DNA of 40,102 bases from a virus, in IMG/VR virus record IMGVR_UViG_3300037516_000789, positions 1 through 40,102 of that record. The stretch is one strand, 5' to 3'. The position numbers and the translations under genes are program-made. Positions 7,308 through 15,374 of this stretch are shown in pieces. The stretch's first letter is position 1, and each line of letters begins with the position of its first letter. The notes under the pieces were generated by a model. The model worked only from the letters and a program-made list of their open reading frames with translations, did not search any database and was not told the origin of the DNA.

Positions 7308-8877
7308 ACACCTCCCCGTGGGCGGTGGGTTTCTGGCCTAACGCTGCCGAGCGATAGCAGATGACGAGCATGTTTACCACCCGGGTTTCGCCTGGCTCAG
7401 TTGGCACCGCGATTTCAAACCAGCCAGACCATTCATCGGCGGCATAGACCCATGAGCGGGATGCGACCAGCGAAGGCGCCGTCGGTTCCGCGCCGGGATC
7501 CTCGGGAATGACAGGTTCGTCACCGCAGTCTTCCTCGCATTCGGTCCAGATTTCATGCGCGGCGGTGGCGGCGTCGAAGGCGTCCTTGAGTGCTTTCCAT
7601 GCTTCCCACTCCTCCGGGAAAAACACCTCATCCCACTGGAGTTCGTAAGTGCTGCGCGGGGTCGGCTCCAGCGGCTCCTCTCCGCGTTCGTCGGGATCGG
7701 CGGCGGTCCATGCGGCGTGGGCAATCACCCAGGCGGCATGCGCGGCGTCGAAGGTGGTTTGCGGTGGCTCGTCGCCTCTGGTTTCGATGTCTGCCGCGTC
7801 CCATGCCAACCATTCGGCGGTCGTCGCTTCCCATCGTGCGCCGGCGGGGATGCCCATGCGGTAACGGGCTTTGGTGACGGTCGCGGATCCAGTCGCCGAG
7901 ATTGGCAATTCCTCGGAACTGCACGGTGGCCAGCTTGCCGCAACTGGTGGTTCAGCTTCGGGGTCTGCGCCTGATAGTAAATCCCCGATCTTTGGCCACA
8001 CCGTGACGATGGAAGCTGTGCAAGCATCGCCATCAGGATCGTCCCACCCGGCTGGCATTTTCGCGGTCGCCCTGGCGATAACAGCGTCTTTGTCCACGCC
8101 CTCACCTAGCTCTGCCGAGTCCTGCGTTTTCTCGGTTAGGTTTGACCACTGCCAGTCGTCCGCTGCATCCCATCCGGCAGGGGTATCGTCTGCCTCTGGG
8201 TCTTCGGTGATCGCCAGTGTTGGCACATCCACCGCGCTTCCTGCGTCCTCTGCGGAGCGGTCCAGCGTGACAACGATCTTGAGCGTTGCCGTGCATGGCG
8301 GGGATTCCGGTGGGTCGGTTTCAACCCACGCGAATGGCGCGGGGATTGAGGGGAATCCCTCGGTTCCCTCATCTTCGGCTATAATTCTAACCGCCCATCC
8401 GCCATCTGCTCCAATATCGACCCCGTAATCGTATTGCCGTGAAATCGCCGTGTAGTCGAAGCTCGTTCCATTTGCCGTCCACTCTACAAACTGGTTTGAA
8501 GATGGGATGTAAAAAGACCCGTAAGATGTGCCGGGGACGGCATAATAAAACTTGATGTCACCCGTGTAGACCACCTCTCCGGTCACGCTGGCAAGCTCAC
8601 GGTAAAGCGTGGGGACATCATCGGTTAGCTCGCCCATCGGCTGCGTGAATGATGCCCAACTGCCATGGGTCACATCGCTGTATCCTTCCGGCTCCGGTGG
8701 AGGATCGCCAACCTCGCCGCCAGCCTCCCATTCCGCGAGCGCATCGATATAATCGTCATCCGCGCTGGACGCCGAAACACTGATAGACTGACACTCCTTC
8801 CTCGGGGCCTCGCACTCATCCGGTTGGCACGGGCAGCAGCCAATCAAGGCCACGTCTTGCGAGGTGATTACGTTCAT
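7297..8877 (-). CDS. Large acidic, Trp-rich tail protein
   Basis: A 526-aa protein of unusual composition: very acidic, many Trp, Pro and Ala, and cysteine clusters at the N-terminus (GCCPCQPDECEAPRKEC). The middle has beta-prone, Gly- and Tyr-rich parts (GTSYGSFYIPSSNQF). Two helical stretches resemble each other, EWLAWDAADIETRGDEPP and AAWVIAHAAWTAADPDERGEEP, which suggests an internal repeat. It lies in the tail-tip region and is coupled to its upstream neighbour by ATGA, so it is probably a baseplate or tail-tip component. I do not recognise a family. Confidence 0.75.
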   Translation of the reverse strand: MNVITSQDVALIGCCPCQPDECEAPRKECQSISVSASSADDDYIDALAEWEAGGEVGDPPPEPEGYSDVTHGSWASFTQPMGELTDDVPTLYRELASVTGEVVYTGDIKFYYAVPGTSYGSFYIPSSNQFVEWTANGTSFDYTAISRQYDYGVDIGADGGWAVRIIAEDEGTEGFPSIPAPFAWVETDPPESPPCTATLKIVVTLDRSAEDAGSAVDVPTLAITEDPEADDTPAGWDAADDWQWSNLTEKTQDSAELGEGVDKDAVIARATAKMPAGWDDPDGDACTASIVTVWPKIGDLLSGADPEAEPPVAASWPPCSSEELPISATGSATVTKARYRMGIPAGARWEATTAEWLAWDAADIETRGDEPPQTTFDAAHAAWVIAHAAWTAADPDERGEEPLEPTPRSTYELQWDEVFFPEEWEAWKALKDAFDAATAAHEIWTECEEDCGDEPVIPEDPGAEPTAPSLVASRSWVYAADEWSGWFEIAVPTEPGETRVVNMLVICYRSAALGQKPTAHGEVYEL

Positions 8878-9485
8878 CCTCGCGCTGCCGTTAGGGTTCC
8901 ACCGCAGTGGTTGATGGTGATGTTGCCACAGCCGACCGCTTCAAGCGTGGCCGCGCCGTCCGCGATGGTCAACTTGCCGATTGGCACGATGATTTTGCCG
9001 ACGCCGGTTGTGACCAGGGGGCGGTTGTTGTTGGGGTATTGGGTCACAGGTTCCGCCGTCCATGGGTCAGATTTCCAGAATCCCGAGGGTGTGGTTTCGG
9101 TGCTGGTCTCGATGCCGGGCAGCAGGATTTCACCGTCGTCGTCGTTGTTCGCGGTGACGGAAATTTCCAGATAGATCAGGGTCACGCCAGTGGATGCAAG
9201 GTTGAGTTCCTTGTTGGGGACGTTGAAATTCTTGTTGCCGCAGGCGATGGTGCCGCCACGGATTCCGGTCTTTGTGGTTTCGCCGACCAGGTAGGTGATT
9301 ACCTCGCCGAAGTAGCAGGTGGAATCAACCGCGCCACCGCGTCCACCGCGCCGGGGGTCGATATTTATTCCTCGGTCGCGGAGTTGTTGCAATGCGGCGT
9401 CCACCTCCCGGCACCATGGCAAAAGGTCCAGGCCCGGTCTTGAACGGCGTGGCAATACTACGGTTCCGCGTGGCTTGATAATCAT
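8874..9485 (-). CDS. Tail-tip/baseplate protein (203 aa)
   Basis: The N-terminal 50 residues are basic and helical (MIIKPRGTVVLPRRSRPGL, VDAALQQLRDRGINI), followed by a beta-rich part with several cysteines (STCYFGEV, GGTIACGNKN, VGCGNITINHCGG). It lies in the series of leftward tail genes after the tape measure. The layout of a short helix plus a beta domain would suit a hub or fibre-attachment protein, but no family was recognised. Confidence 0.72.
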   Translation of the reverse strand: MIIKPRGTVVLPRRSRPGLDLLPWCREVDAALQQLRDRGINIDPRRGGRGGAVDSTCYFGEVITYLVGETTKTGIRGGTIACGNKNFNVPNKELNLASTGVTLIYLEISVTANNDDDGEILLPGIETSTETTPSGFWKSDPWTAEPVTQYPNNNRPLVTTGVGKIIVPIGKLTIADGAATLEAVGCGNITINHCGGTLTAARG

Positions 9486-9488
9486 CGG

Positions 9489-10343
9489 TCAGGATTGCAG
9501 GAATTCATCGTGTCCACCCTCGTCGGAGAGTAGATAGGAAAGCACGTTATCATAGAGAAAATCACCGCTTCCGTTCTGCTCTTCGTCCACACCGACAAGC
9601 AGCCAGTCGCGCCCGGCGCCGGGTGTTGGAGGGCTTCCGGTAGGGGTGGCGATCTTGCCGAGCTTGTTCATTTGCGCGGCGGTCACGCCCTTGTTACTCT
9701 GCCAGCGGTGGTGATACTCGTAGGTCGCCATCTTATATGTCATCTTTCCTTGCGCGATTCGCTTGATGAACTCTTGGGCTGCCACAGAAAACGTGATGGG
9801 CGAACTGTCGTTATCAATGGCGGTGGCGAAGGTGCGGCGATAGTCGTATTCTTCATACGTCCCGACCGCTGTCATTGCGCTGTTCGCCGCCATGTCGCCC
9901 TTCATAAAAAGACCAAGCGCCCACTTTTCGCTATCCTCAAGCGTCTTCCATTTTGGATGCTCATCTAGCGGAGCATCAACTAGCGTCCCTCGTTTTGAGA
10001 ATGTGGCTTGTGCTACGGTTGTTGGTTCCGAGTCGAAATCACCGCCTCCGGTGGTCGTGAAACCGACGAACTTGAGCGTGATTTTCTGCCAGCCTCCGGG
10101 GACGTTGTGGATTCCCGTCATTTTCGACAGGCGCATTCCTGTGAATATCTCATCACAATTCGGGTCGTATTCACTCAGCCTCGTTCCTACGACAAAAATT
10201 GAGTAAACGCTCTGGTTGCTGATGTCCCCTTTCCGAATGTTGAACGACTGCGTGCATTCCCATCCGCCGTTTTCGTTTTGATAGGCGTGAAAATCGTCTT
10301 GCGGGACGAGTTTGTTTGGTGCGTGTCCGTAGAGTTTTGCCAT
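9489..10343 (-). CDS. Distal tail-type protein after the tape measure
   Basis: A 284-aa protein starting MAKLYGHAPNKLVPQDDF. The start overlaps the tape-measure stop (TGATG); a GTG one codon upstream is the alternative. It is mostly beta-prone with aromatic residues (WECTQSFNIRKG, YSIFVVGTRLSEYDP), later a helical segment ending near its C-terminus. The first gene after the tape measure usually encodes the distal tail or hub protein that begins the baseplate, and I infer this from position. Confidence 0.72.
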   Translation of the reverse strand: MAKLYGHAPNKLVPQDDFHAYQNENGGWECTQSFNIRKGDISNQSVYSIFVVGTRLSEYDPNCDEIFTGMRLSKMTGIHNVPGGWQKITLKFVGFTTTGGGDFDSEPTTVAQATFSKRGTLVDAPLDEHPKWKTLEDSEKWALGLFMKGDMAANSAMTAVGTYEEYDYRRTFATAIDNDSSPITFSVAAQEFIKRIAQGKMTYKMATYEYHHRWQSNKGVTAAQMNKLGKIATPTGSPPTPGAGRDWLLVGVDEEQNGSGDFLYDNVLSYLLSDEGGHDEFLQS

Positions 10344-11605
10344 CACATTTTTGCGCCTGACGCGGTGTTTTTTTCGATGTTGCTGAGAACCTCAATGACT
10401 CGGTTTCCGTTGCCATCGGTTAAGGGCGAATCGCTTCCGGGGGGCGCGAATTGGAATCGGTTGTTGGTGCCGGGGACGAAGCCCTGGGTTCCTTGCGACA
10501 CATTCTGCGCTTGTTGCTTGATCCCTCGGTTGATCATATGAGCCTCTAAAAGCTCTCCAAAACTTGGAGTTTCCCACTGACTACCCCTAGCCCCTTCATA
10601 ACCCACAGCTTCTGACATGCGCCGAATAGGATTAATATCTTCTAGCGTTTTCATTATCCCTTTGTGGAGATTCATAATCCCTGCTTGATAAGACGCCTCT
10701 GTGGCTGCTGACAATATGTCCCCGATGAGTTTTCCGGCGGTAATGAACTTGTCATAATTCCCGCTGATGGAGTCCGCTATGGCGTTGCCGAACATACCCC
10801 CGAACTTTTCAGCCATGGCGACAAGGCCGGAAAACACCCCCTCAACTTGGCCGGGTAAAGTGGAGAATCCTTGACTGAATGGTTTCGCGAATGCTTCAAC
10901 AAGCTGGCCAAGAGACACGTTGATTTTTTGGCTTGCTGTTGCTGTTGCGGCAGCGGTCCCCCCGATCTGAGTTTCGACGGCTTTGAGGATGATGTTTTGA
11001 GCTTGTGCCGCCTTGCCCATTTCCACCATTCCAGCGATCATCTTTTTCTCTTCAGTGGTAAAAGTAATGCCTGACCGGGTGAGTGAGTTAATGCCTTTGA
11101 TTGGATCGTTGAGCGCCTTGCCCAGTTGGACGGCATTAGTCTCAGCCGTGCCGAATCCAGCCGCCGCCATGTCGATTGCCGCCATGGTGGCACGGTCGAA
11201 CGCCCCACCAGCCACATCAGCGGAAGCAGCAAGATCCTTGAACGTCGAGAGCTTCGCTTGGGTCATGGCAATGATGCCATCATCAATACCGAGCTGCCTT
11301 GCGCTCACGTCTGCGAAGTCCAGTAATCGCTTAGAAACATTGTCGGCCTCGGTGCCGAAAAGCCCCATCTGCTTTACGATGTTCTTAACCCGGTTTTCGG
11401 AAGAGATTGCCGACTCCCCAATTCCATTGAGCTTGACAGCAAGGGCAGTGATTCCGACGGCGGCGGCGGTTGCTCCGACTGCAATTCCCTTGAATGCAGA
11501 CAAACCGATTCCGGCGATGCTAGATAATCCGCTTTTTAGGCCTGCTAGTCCACGTTGAACACTTTTGGCGTCAAAGCTGATTTTTAGAGTTGTTCCAATT
11601 GCCAT
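10343..11605 (-). CDS. Tape measure protein
   Basis: A 420-aa protein. The N-terminus is basic and helical, with a hydrophobic stretch at about 30-60 (GIGLSAFKGIAVGATAAAVG), followed by the segment ALNDPIKGINSLTRSGITF, which is common to many siphophage tape measures. It sets the tail length and goes into the host at injection. 420 residues is short for the family, so a short tail is expected. Its position directly after the chaperone pair is the standard order. The C-terminal 100 residues are less hydrophobic and may meet the tail tip. Confidence 0.92.
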   Translation of the reverse strand: MAIGTTLKISFDAKSVQRGLAGLKSGLSSIAGIGLSAFKGIAVGATAAAVGITALAVKLNGIGESAISSENRVKNIVKQMGLFGTEADNVSKRLLDFADVSARQLGIDDGIIAMTQAKLSTFKDLAASADVAGGAFDRATMAAIDMAAAGFGTAETNAVQLGKALNDPIKGINSLTRSGITFTTEEKKMIAGMVEMGKAAQAQNIILKAVETQIGGTAAATATASQKINVSLGQLVEAFAKPFSQGFSTLPGQVEGVFSGLVAMAEKFGGMFGNAIADSISGNYDKFITAGKLIGDILSAATEASYQAGIMNLHKGIMKTLEDINPIRRMSEAVGYEGARGSQWETPSFGELLEAHMINRGIKQQAQNVSQGTQGFVPGTNNRFQFAPPGSDSPLTDGNGNRVIEVLSNIEKNTASGAKM

Positions 11606-12191
11606 GAGTGTTCGCGGTTAGAAAGTTCGTGGAAGGTTTCGAGGCGGGTTGATGTGTCAGGCGTTGACGGAGATTCAATTTCCAGCCCGAGGGAAAGCCA
11701 GTGGCAGGCCATGAGTTGATGGGCTAACCCGCAAGGGATTTCGTAGAGTGCCTCCCGCCATGGGATGCCGCATTGCCCGAGAATAAAAACGATGGACGCG
11801 GTTGAGCATGGGTCTATCGCTTGACCTTCTGACGGGGTGGCGTCGGCTTTTTTTTTGGCACGGCGGAGGTTTGCCCGAATTTCATCAGCTCATCCTGTGC
11901 GTGCTTTTGGATGCGGTGGAATTCGGATGGCGTGAGTTCGTTAGAGAAGTCAGAAACCAGCTTGGCGACCTTGGCGTTTTGGATTCGGCAGATTTCAGCG
12001 GCGGGGCGAGTGAATGCGTAGCATAGTTCGACGGCGTGCTTCACTTCAGCATCGCCACCGACGATCAGCGGATTTTTGCGGGTGGATTGCAGCCACTCCA
12101 GCAGGCCGAACGTGACCGGATAGAGCGTGAACTTGCCGGATTCTTTCGGGCCATCGATGACGGATTGATGCTTTGCTTTTTCGTGGGTCAT
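11584..12191 (-). CDS. Tail assembly chaperone, -1 frameshift product (GT-like)
   Basis: Built by reading the 125-aa chaperone to the A9 run and shifting -1 at A AAA AAG (11847-11853). The shifted frame runs 87 codons without a stop to TAA at 11584-11586, which overlaps the tape-measure start. It has no suitable independent start: a TGA lies just upstream of the slip site in that frame. The extension includes ILGQCGIPWREALYEIP and GLAHQLMACHWLSLGLE and looks like a folded domain, not noise. In lambda, gpGT recruits the tape measure and the T part binds tail tube protein. The predicted fusion is 202 aa. Confidence 0.85.
11814..12191 (-). CDS. Tail assembly chaperone, unshifted product (G-like)
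   Basis: A 125-aa protein starting MTHEKAKHQSVIDGPKESG, helical in its C-terminal half (FSNELTPSEFHRIQKHAQDEL) and ending in a basic tail after the lysine run (KKKPTPPRQKVKR). It lies between tail tube and tape measure, as lambda G does. The start at 12191 is preferred because the upstream ATG at 12227 is inside the previous gene. The chaperone would coat the tape measure before tube polymerisation. It and the frameshifted product share 115 residues. Confidence 0.85.
   Translation of the reverse strand: MTHEKAKHQSVIDGPKESGKFTLYPVTFGLLEWLQSTRKNPLIVGGDAEVKHAVELCYAFTRPAAEICRIQNAKVAKLVSDFSNELTPSEFHRIQKHAQDELMKFGQTSAVPKKKPTPPRQKVKR
11847..11853 (-). promoter_or_regulatory. Programmed -1 ribosomal frameshift site
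   Basis: On the coding strand a run of nine A is followed by G and ends in the heptamer A AAA AAG, in the correct phase with the zero frame. This is the strongest -1 slippery sequence known from E. coli (dnaX). A shift here joins the chaperone to the downstream frame. No clear stimulatory hairpin was found by eye. Confidence 0.85.
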
Positions 12192-12198
12192 TGTCTTT

Positions 12199-12774
12199 TT
12201 ATCTAACGTGTGAAAGCAGGAAATCACGAATCCGCCGTGGCGCTTTCGCGTTGATCATCGAAACCGATTTGCTTCGATCCTGCATGTTGGTGAACACTCC
12301 ATTTGCCTCGCGCTGCTTCGCTGCTGCCACTAGGTCGGCACGGTTGCGGATAAATGCGCAGACATAAGCCAACGGCGATTCGGGAGCCGCTAGGCACGTC
12401 CTAGCGATAGATCGGTAGGTCTTGCGGATCTCGTCAATCGGCAGTGCCAGGAATCCAGCGGCGTGGTCTTGCCATTCGTCAGCATTGCCGCAGCCATTCG
12501 GGCGGGCGGCGATGAAATCCATCAGCAGCGCGAAAGGATGCGCCGGATTTTCAGCTTTGAATTGGCGCGGATTACTCCACGCGTAGGAAAGTGCGTCGGG
12601 CGTGTAGTCTCCGCAGAATGACACCTCATCGAAATGGAAACGAACGTAGTCCTTGCCGTTGTCGCGGGCTATCAGTTCGATGGGATTGCGGGCGTCGGGG
12701 GGGACTCCCATCGTCAGCATGGCGGCAGAGAGGTTGATGTCCCCGCTGCCGAATGTTTTCTTTTGGCCTGTCAT
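12199..12774 (-). CDS. Hypothetical tail-module protein (191 aa)
   Basis: Starts MTGQKKTFGSGDINLSAAM. It has an aromatic stretch (DYVRFHFDEVSFCGDYTPDAL) and a long helical C-terminal part (LAYVCAFIRNRADLVAAAKQ). It lies between the tail tube candidate and the chaperone gene, where lambda has nothing, so it may be a tail-assembly accessory factor or tube-related protein. I do not recognise the family. Its TAA stop is seven bases before the next ATG. Confidence 0.72.
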   Translation of the reverse strand: MTGQKKTFGSGDINLSAAMLTMGVPPDARNPIELIARDNGKDYVRFHFDEVSFCGDYTPDALSYAWSNPRQFKAENPAHPFALLMDFIAARPNGCGNADEWQDHAAGFLALPIDEIRKTYRSIARTCLAAPESPLAYVCAFIRNRADLVAAAKQREANGVFTNMQDRSKSVSMINAKAPRRIRDFLLSHVR

Positions 12775-12787
12775 GGTTGGGGGTCCG

Positions 12788-13213
12788 TTAGCTCACGATG
12801 CTAGGAGAGCTTGTTGCAATGAGTGGATTGAAGATCGCCTTCAGTTCACCCGTCTCGAAATCGGCGTTCATGCGCTTTAGGCTCGCGCCGGAAATCACGG
12901 TTCCAGCATTCGCCACCGGAGTCGAAAAGAGATTCTGAGAGTTTAGGTTGAGCGAATCCGCGGTCGCATTGGCGAGTGTGAGAGCATCACCCAGATTAAG
13001 CGTGAATCCCGATCCTTTGACAGCGACGACACCGGAAGCGGTGACCTCTGTCATGTCGTTGAGCAACGCCATTGAAACCTTGTCGCCAACGTGATTCATG
13101 GCATAGGTGATTTCGACGCTGTAATCGTAGGACAGATCACCAAGCAGAAGCCCGGTGGCGGTTGAGTCGTTGGTGATGCCGAAACGAGAAGCTCCGTGGA
13201 CAGTTGCAGCCAT
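12788..13213 (-). CDS. Major tail (tube) protein candidate
   Basis: A 141-aa protein starting MAATVHGASRFGITNDSTATG. It is beta-rich with few aromatic or cationic residues (SYDYSVEITYAMNHVGDKV, GSGFTLNLGDALTLANATA), ending in MNADFETGELKAIFNPL. The position between the terminator-like gene and the chaperone pair is that of the lambda V-type tube protein, and the size is near the lower limit for tube proteins. The start is taken after the upstream stop rather than at a long in-frame extension. Assignment rests mainly on gene order. Confidence 0.72.
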   Translation of the reverse strand: MAATVHGASRFGITNDSTATGLLLGDLSYDYSVEITYAMNHVGDKVSMALLNDMTEVTASGVVAVKGSGFTLNLGDALTLANATADSLNLNSQNLFSTPVANAGTVISGASLKRMNADFETGELKAIFNPLIATSSPSIVS

Positions 13214-13226
13214 AGTGTTTGGGAAG

Positions 13227-13661
13227 TTAGATAGGACAAGCGACGATTGTGAGGTTCCATCGGGAAATCCTGCGTCCGTCACCTGCTTCTGTCGTCGGGG
13301 CAGCAATGCGAATGTCAAACACCCGCCAGCCGTTGCGGTCCTCCATCCATGCGATTGATGCTTGGTCCCCCAAAACACCATAGATCGCATTGCGAATTGT
13401 GCGTTCGGTTTCCGGTTCGGTTCCTTCCTCTTCCTCGTCAGTCGGTATGGTGTGGAGTTCGACGGTTACCTCGTAGTCAGTCACCCCGCGCATGTTGACC
13501 CCGGCGGTTTCGTGCGTGCTCGACCCACTCTCCATCAACCCAAGAAACGGCGGGGAAAGGTCGCCATCGTCACCCATTTTGACGACTGGCAGAGTGGCGA
13601 TTGATGGGGTGGTCGCTTGCTTGAATGCGAGCCAGTCGGATAGGGAGTGGAGGATGGTCAT
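13227..13661 (-). CDS. Tail terminator-like protein
   Basis: A 144-aa protein starting MTILHSLSDWLAFKQATT; the start overlaps the stop of the upstream gene. The middle has YEVTVELHTIPTDEEEEGT, and the end has DQASIAWMEDRNGWRVFDIR followed by a conserved-looking APTTEAGDGRRISRW block. A helix at the start, then a strand carrying small hydrophobics, then a variable acidic loop, is typical of the U-type/gp17-like proteins that cap the tail tube and join it to the head. The identification is by pattern and position. Confidence 0.7.
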   Translation of the reverse strand: MTILHSLSDWLAFKQATTPSIATLPVVKMGDDGDLSPPFLGLMESGSSTHETAGVNMRGVTDYEVTVELHTIPTDEEEEGTEPETERTIRNAIYGVLGDQASIAWMEDRNGWRVFDIRIAAPTTEAGDGRRISRWNLTIVACPI

Positions 13662-14356
13662 GGTCTTTGCTTTTGGTCTTGGCGGCGAATTGCGGAGCGA
13701 TACCAAGTGATGGTTTTCTTGAGTCCCCAGTTGATGGCTTTATCAATCGCTGCGGGCCTAACGACATGGCTGCTAGCGGAGTGGGATGCGGAGTTAGTGA
13801 TGGACGCGGCTGGTTTCCATCCACTGGCGGGCTTCTTGGCGCTTCCGAACCGGGAGTGTTTCTGCGCGTAGCCGAGAAAGTTCTTGCCGATGTTGATCCG
13901 GTCTTGCCCGGTCTGCGCCGACGCGATGGCTTGGCCTGCGCCTAACCACCCTCCCTTTGCCATACCTGCGCGGGCGTGGCGGATCTTCATCGCGGCGTTG
14001 AAAGTTTGGCGGGAACATCGCTTCTTATCCTCCCAAGATAGATGCGCGGTGCGGCCACGGCGGCGCGTGCGGTTGAGTTCGATCCAGTCATTGACCTCGC
14101 CGGGTGTCTTGAGTGCCTTTACCCCGCGAGGCTCCCGGTCAATCACCTCAACCACATTGTAGGCGTCGGCGATGATCGCGGCTTCCTGCTTCTTCTTGGT
14201 GCCAGTCTTGCCCCACGCCTGCGTTTCAATCGCTAGGTCACGGCATGTTTGAATCGACCACCTAACAACGGCTTGCGCGCTGGTGTCGCCAAATTCCTTC
14301 GCAAAGCGTTTCAGCGAACGCTCTAGTTTTGGCCGGTCAATCTCGCCCTTGATCAC
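13658..14356 (-). CDS. Head-tail connector/minor tail protein, basic
   Basis: A 232-aa, strongly basic protein (KLERSLKRFAKEFG at the start, many Arg/Lys throughout). The layout resembles HK97 gp10-like or lambda Z-like connector proteins, which bind the tail terminator. It includes an HARAGMAKGGWLGAGQAIAS segment that reads like a loop with small residues. Its ATGA overlap with the terminator gene supports a joint role. It could also be a DNA-binding head completion factor. Confidence 0.68.
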   Translation of the reverse strand: MIKGEIDRPKLERSLKRFAKEFGDTSAQAVVRWSIQTCRDLAIETQAWGKTGTKKKQEAAIIADAYNVVEVIDREPRGVKALKTPGEVNDWIELNRTRRRGRTAHLSWEDKKRCSRQTFNAAMKIRHARAGMAKGGWLGAGQAIASAQTGQDRINIGKNFLGYAQKHSRFGSAKKPASGWKPAASITNSASHSASSHVVRPAAIDKAINWGLKKTITWYRSAIRRQDQKQRP

Positions 14357-14392
14357 GCCCCGTCATCAGACGCCCGGCGCGAAAGTCAAAAA

Positions 14393-14929
14393 TCAGCCCT
14401 GCCAGCGGTCGCAATCCTCAACTAACCGTTTCACCTTGATGGTGTCGCCCATGCGACCGGGGCGATACTTGGAGCCGGGGCGGCGGATCACACATCCTTC
14501 GCCGCTAGCGTTGACGATATCGCGCTCCAAGGCATCAAGCTCAGCGTGGCTAGCGAGCGGCAGGTGCGGCACCGCGACAACGTGGAAGGGGAGGCTTGCG
14601 CTCTGCAAGATGCGGTTGCGTGACTCAAACTCGCCAACGTCGGCCAGATCGAAGACCATGAATTTGACTCCCTGCCAGTTGGCGTCTTTCCGCTGGATAA
14701 CGGAAACCAGCGTATCAAAGGTTCCGCGTCCCATCCAAAGTTCGCCATCCAAACGGAGGTTTTTCGGAAGGTTATCGGTGAACCATTTCGGCGCTTTCAG
14801 ATCTTTCCCGTTGCGGGAAAGCAGCTTGCGACCGTTCCATATTGCACGCACGCCGTCATATTTCTCCGATACCCACCAGCCGGAAACGTCGGCGGGGATT
14901 TCAGAGGTGAGGAGCGCGGCGGCGGACAT
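14393..14929 (-). CDS. Minimal ATP-dependent DNA ligase, nucleotidyltransferase domain only
   Basis: A 178-aa protein with all main motifs of the ligase adenylation domain: motif I EKYDGVRA (K23 as the AMP-binding lysine), SRNG (38-41), motif III LDGELW (60-65), IIIa MVFDLA (91-96), motif IV EGCVIRR (144-150) and motif V IKVKR (164-168). It seals nicks using ATP in the family. It is far shorter than typical phage ligases and ends right after motif V, so there is no OB-fold domain or motif VI. It sits between head-tail joining genes, which is an unusual place; its product may act on packaged or nicked ends, or be a cargo gene. Confidence 0.9.
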   Translation of the reverse strand: MSAAALLTSEIPADVSGWWVSEKYDGVRAIWNGRKLLSRNGKDLKAPKWFTDNLPKNLRLDGELWMGRGTFDTLVSVIQRKDANWQGVKFMVFDLADVGEFESRNRILQSASLPFHVVAVPHLPLASHAELDALERDIVNASGEGCVIRRPGSKYRPGRMGDTIKVKRLVEDCDRWQG

Positions 14930-14974
14930 GCGGGAAACCTACCCCCGATCCGTGCCGCATAAAAGGAAAAAGCG

Positions 14975-15286
14975 TCATGCTTTTTCGATTTGTTCCAGCG
15001 TGATGGTGGTGAAATCGCCGCCCTTGCGGATACTTTCCACTCGGAACGATAGACCCCGCGCTGTGGCGGATTTCTTGATGATTGAAGTGGCCGGCATCGA
15101 TGCGGTGCGGCAGACAGCCTGGAGCCGCTGGATGTTCTCAAATCCGCCGCTTGAGAAGTCTTTGCCGTGTTCAACTTCGGACAGAACGCAAGCGAGCGAG
15201 ACTGCGCCGATGGTCACGGTTTCCTCGCCTAACATCGGGAAGGCTTGCTCGGCCATGCTGCGGACGAAATCGGAGACAATCGACAT
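14975..15286 (-). CDS. Head-tail joining/completion protein
   Basis: A 103-aa protein starting MSIVSDFVRSMAEQAFPMLG, with a short helix followed by beta-prone sequence (EETVTIGAVSLACVLSEVE) and a C-terminal RGLSFRVESIRKGGDFTTI. Its size and place after the cement protein resemble head completion proteins (gpFII-like) that bind the portal ring. Alternatively it is a small adaptor of unknown fold. It is about 45 bases from the ligase stop. Confidence 0.65.
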   Translation of the reverse strand: MSIVSDFVRSMAEQAFPMLGEETVTIGAVSLACVLSEVEHGKDFSSGGFENIQRLQAVCRTASMPATSIIKKSATARGLSFRVESIRKGGDFTTITLEQIEKA

Positions 15287-15316
15287 GCCCGGTGGTCACG
15301 CCCACCCCGCGAAAGT

Positions 15317-15350
15317 CAAAACCGCCGCCCCGATTACTCAGGACGGCGGC
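15317..15350 (-). terminator. Rho-independent terminator, leftward
   Basis: On the minus strand a GC-rich hairpin (CCGCCG pairing with CGGCGG, loop about 16 bases) is followed by GTTTTGACTTT. It lies about 25 bases after the stop of the cement-protein gene, so it would reduce transcription from the capsid genes into the connector, ligase and tail genes. Confidence 0.7.
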
Positions 15351-15374
15351 TGCATGAACACATCCAACAGAGAT

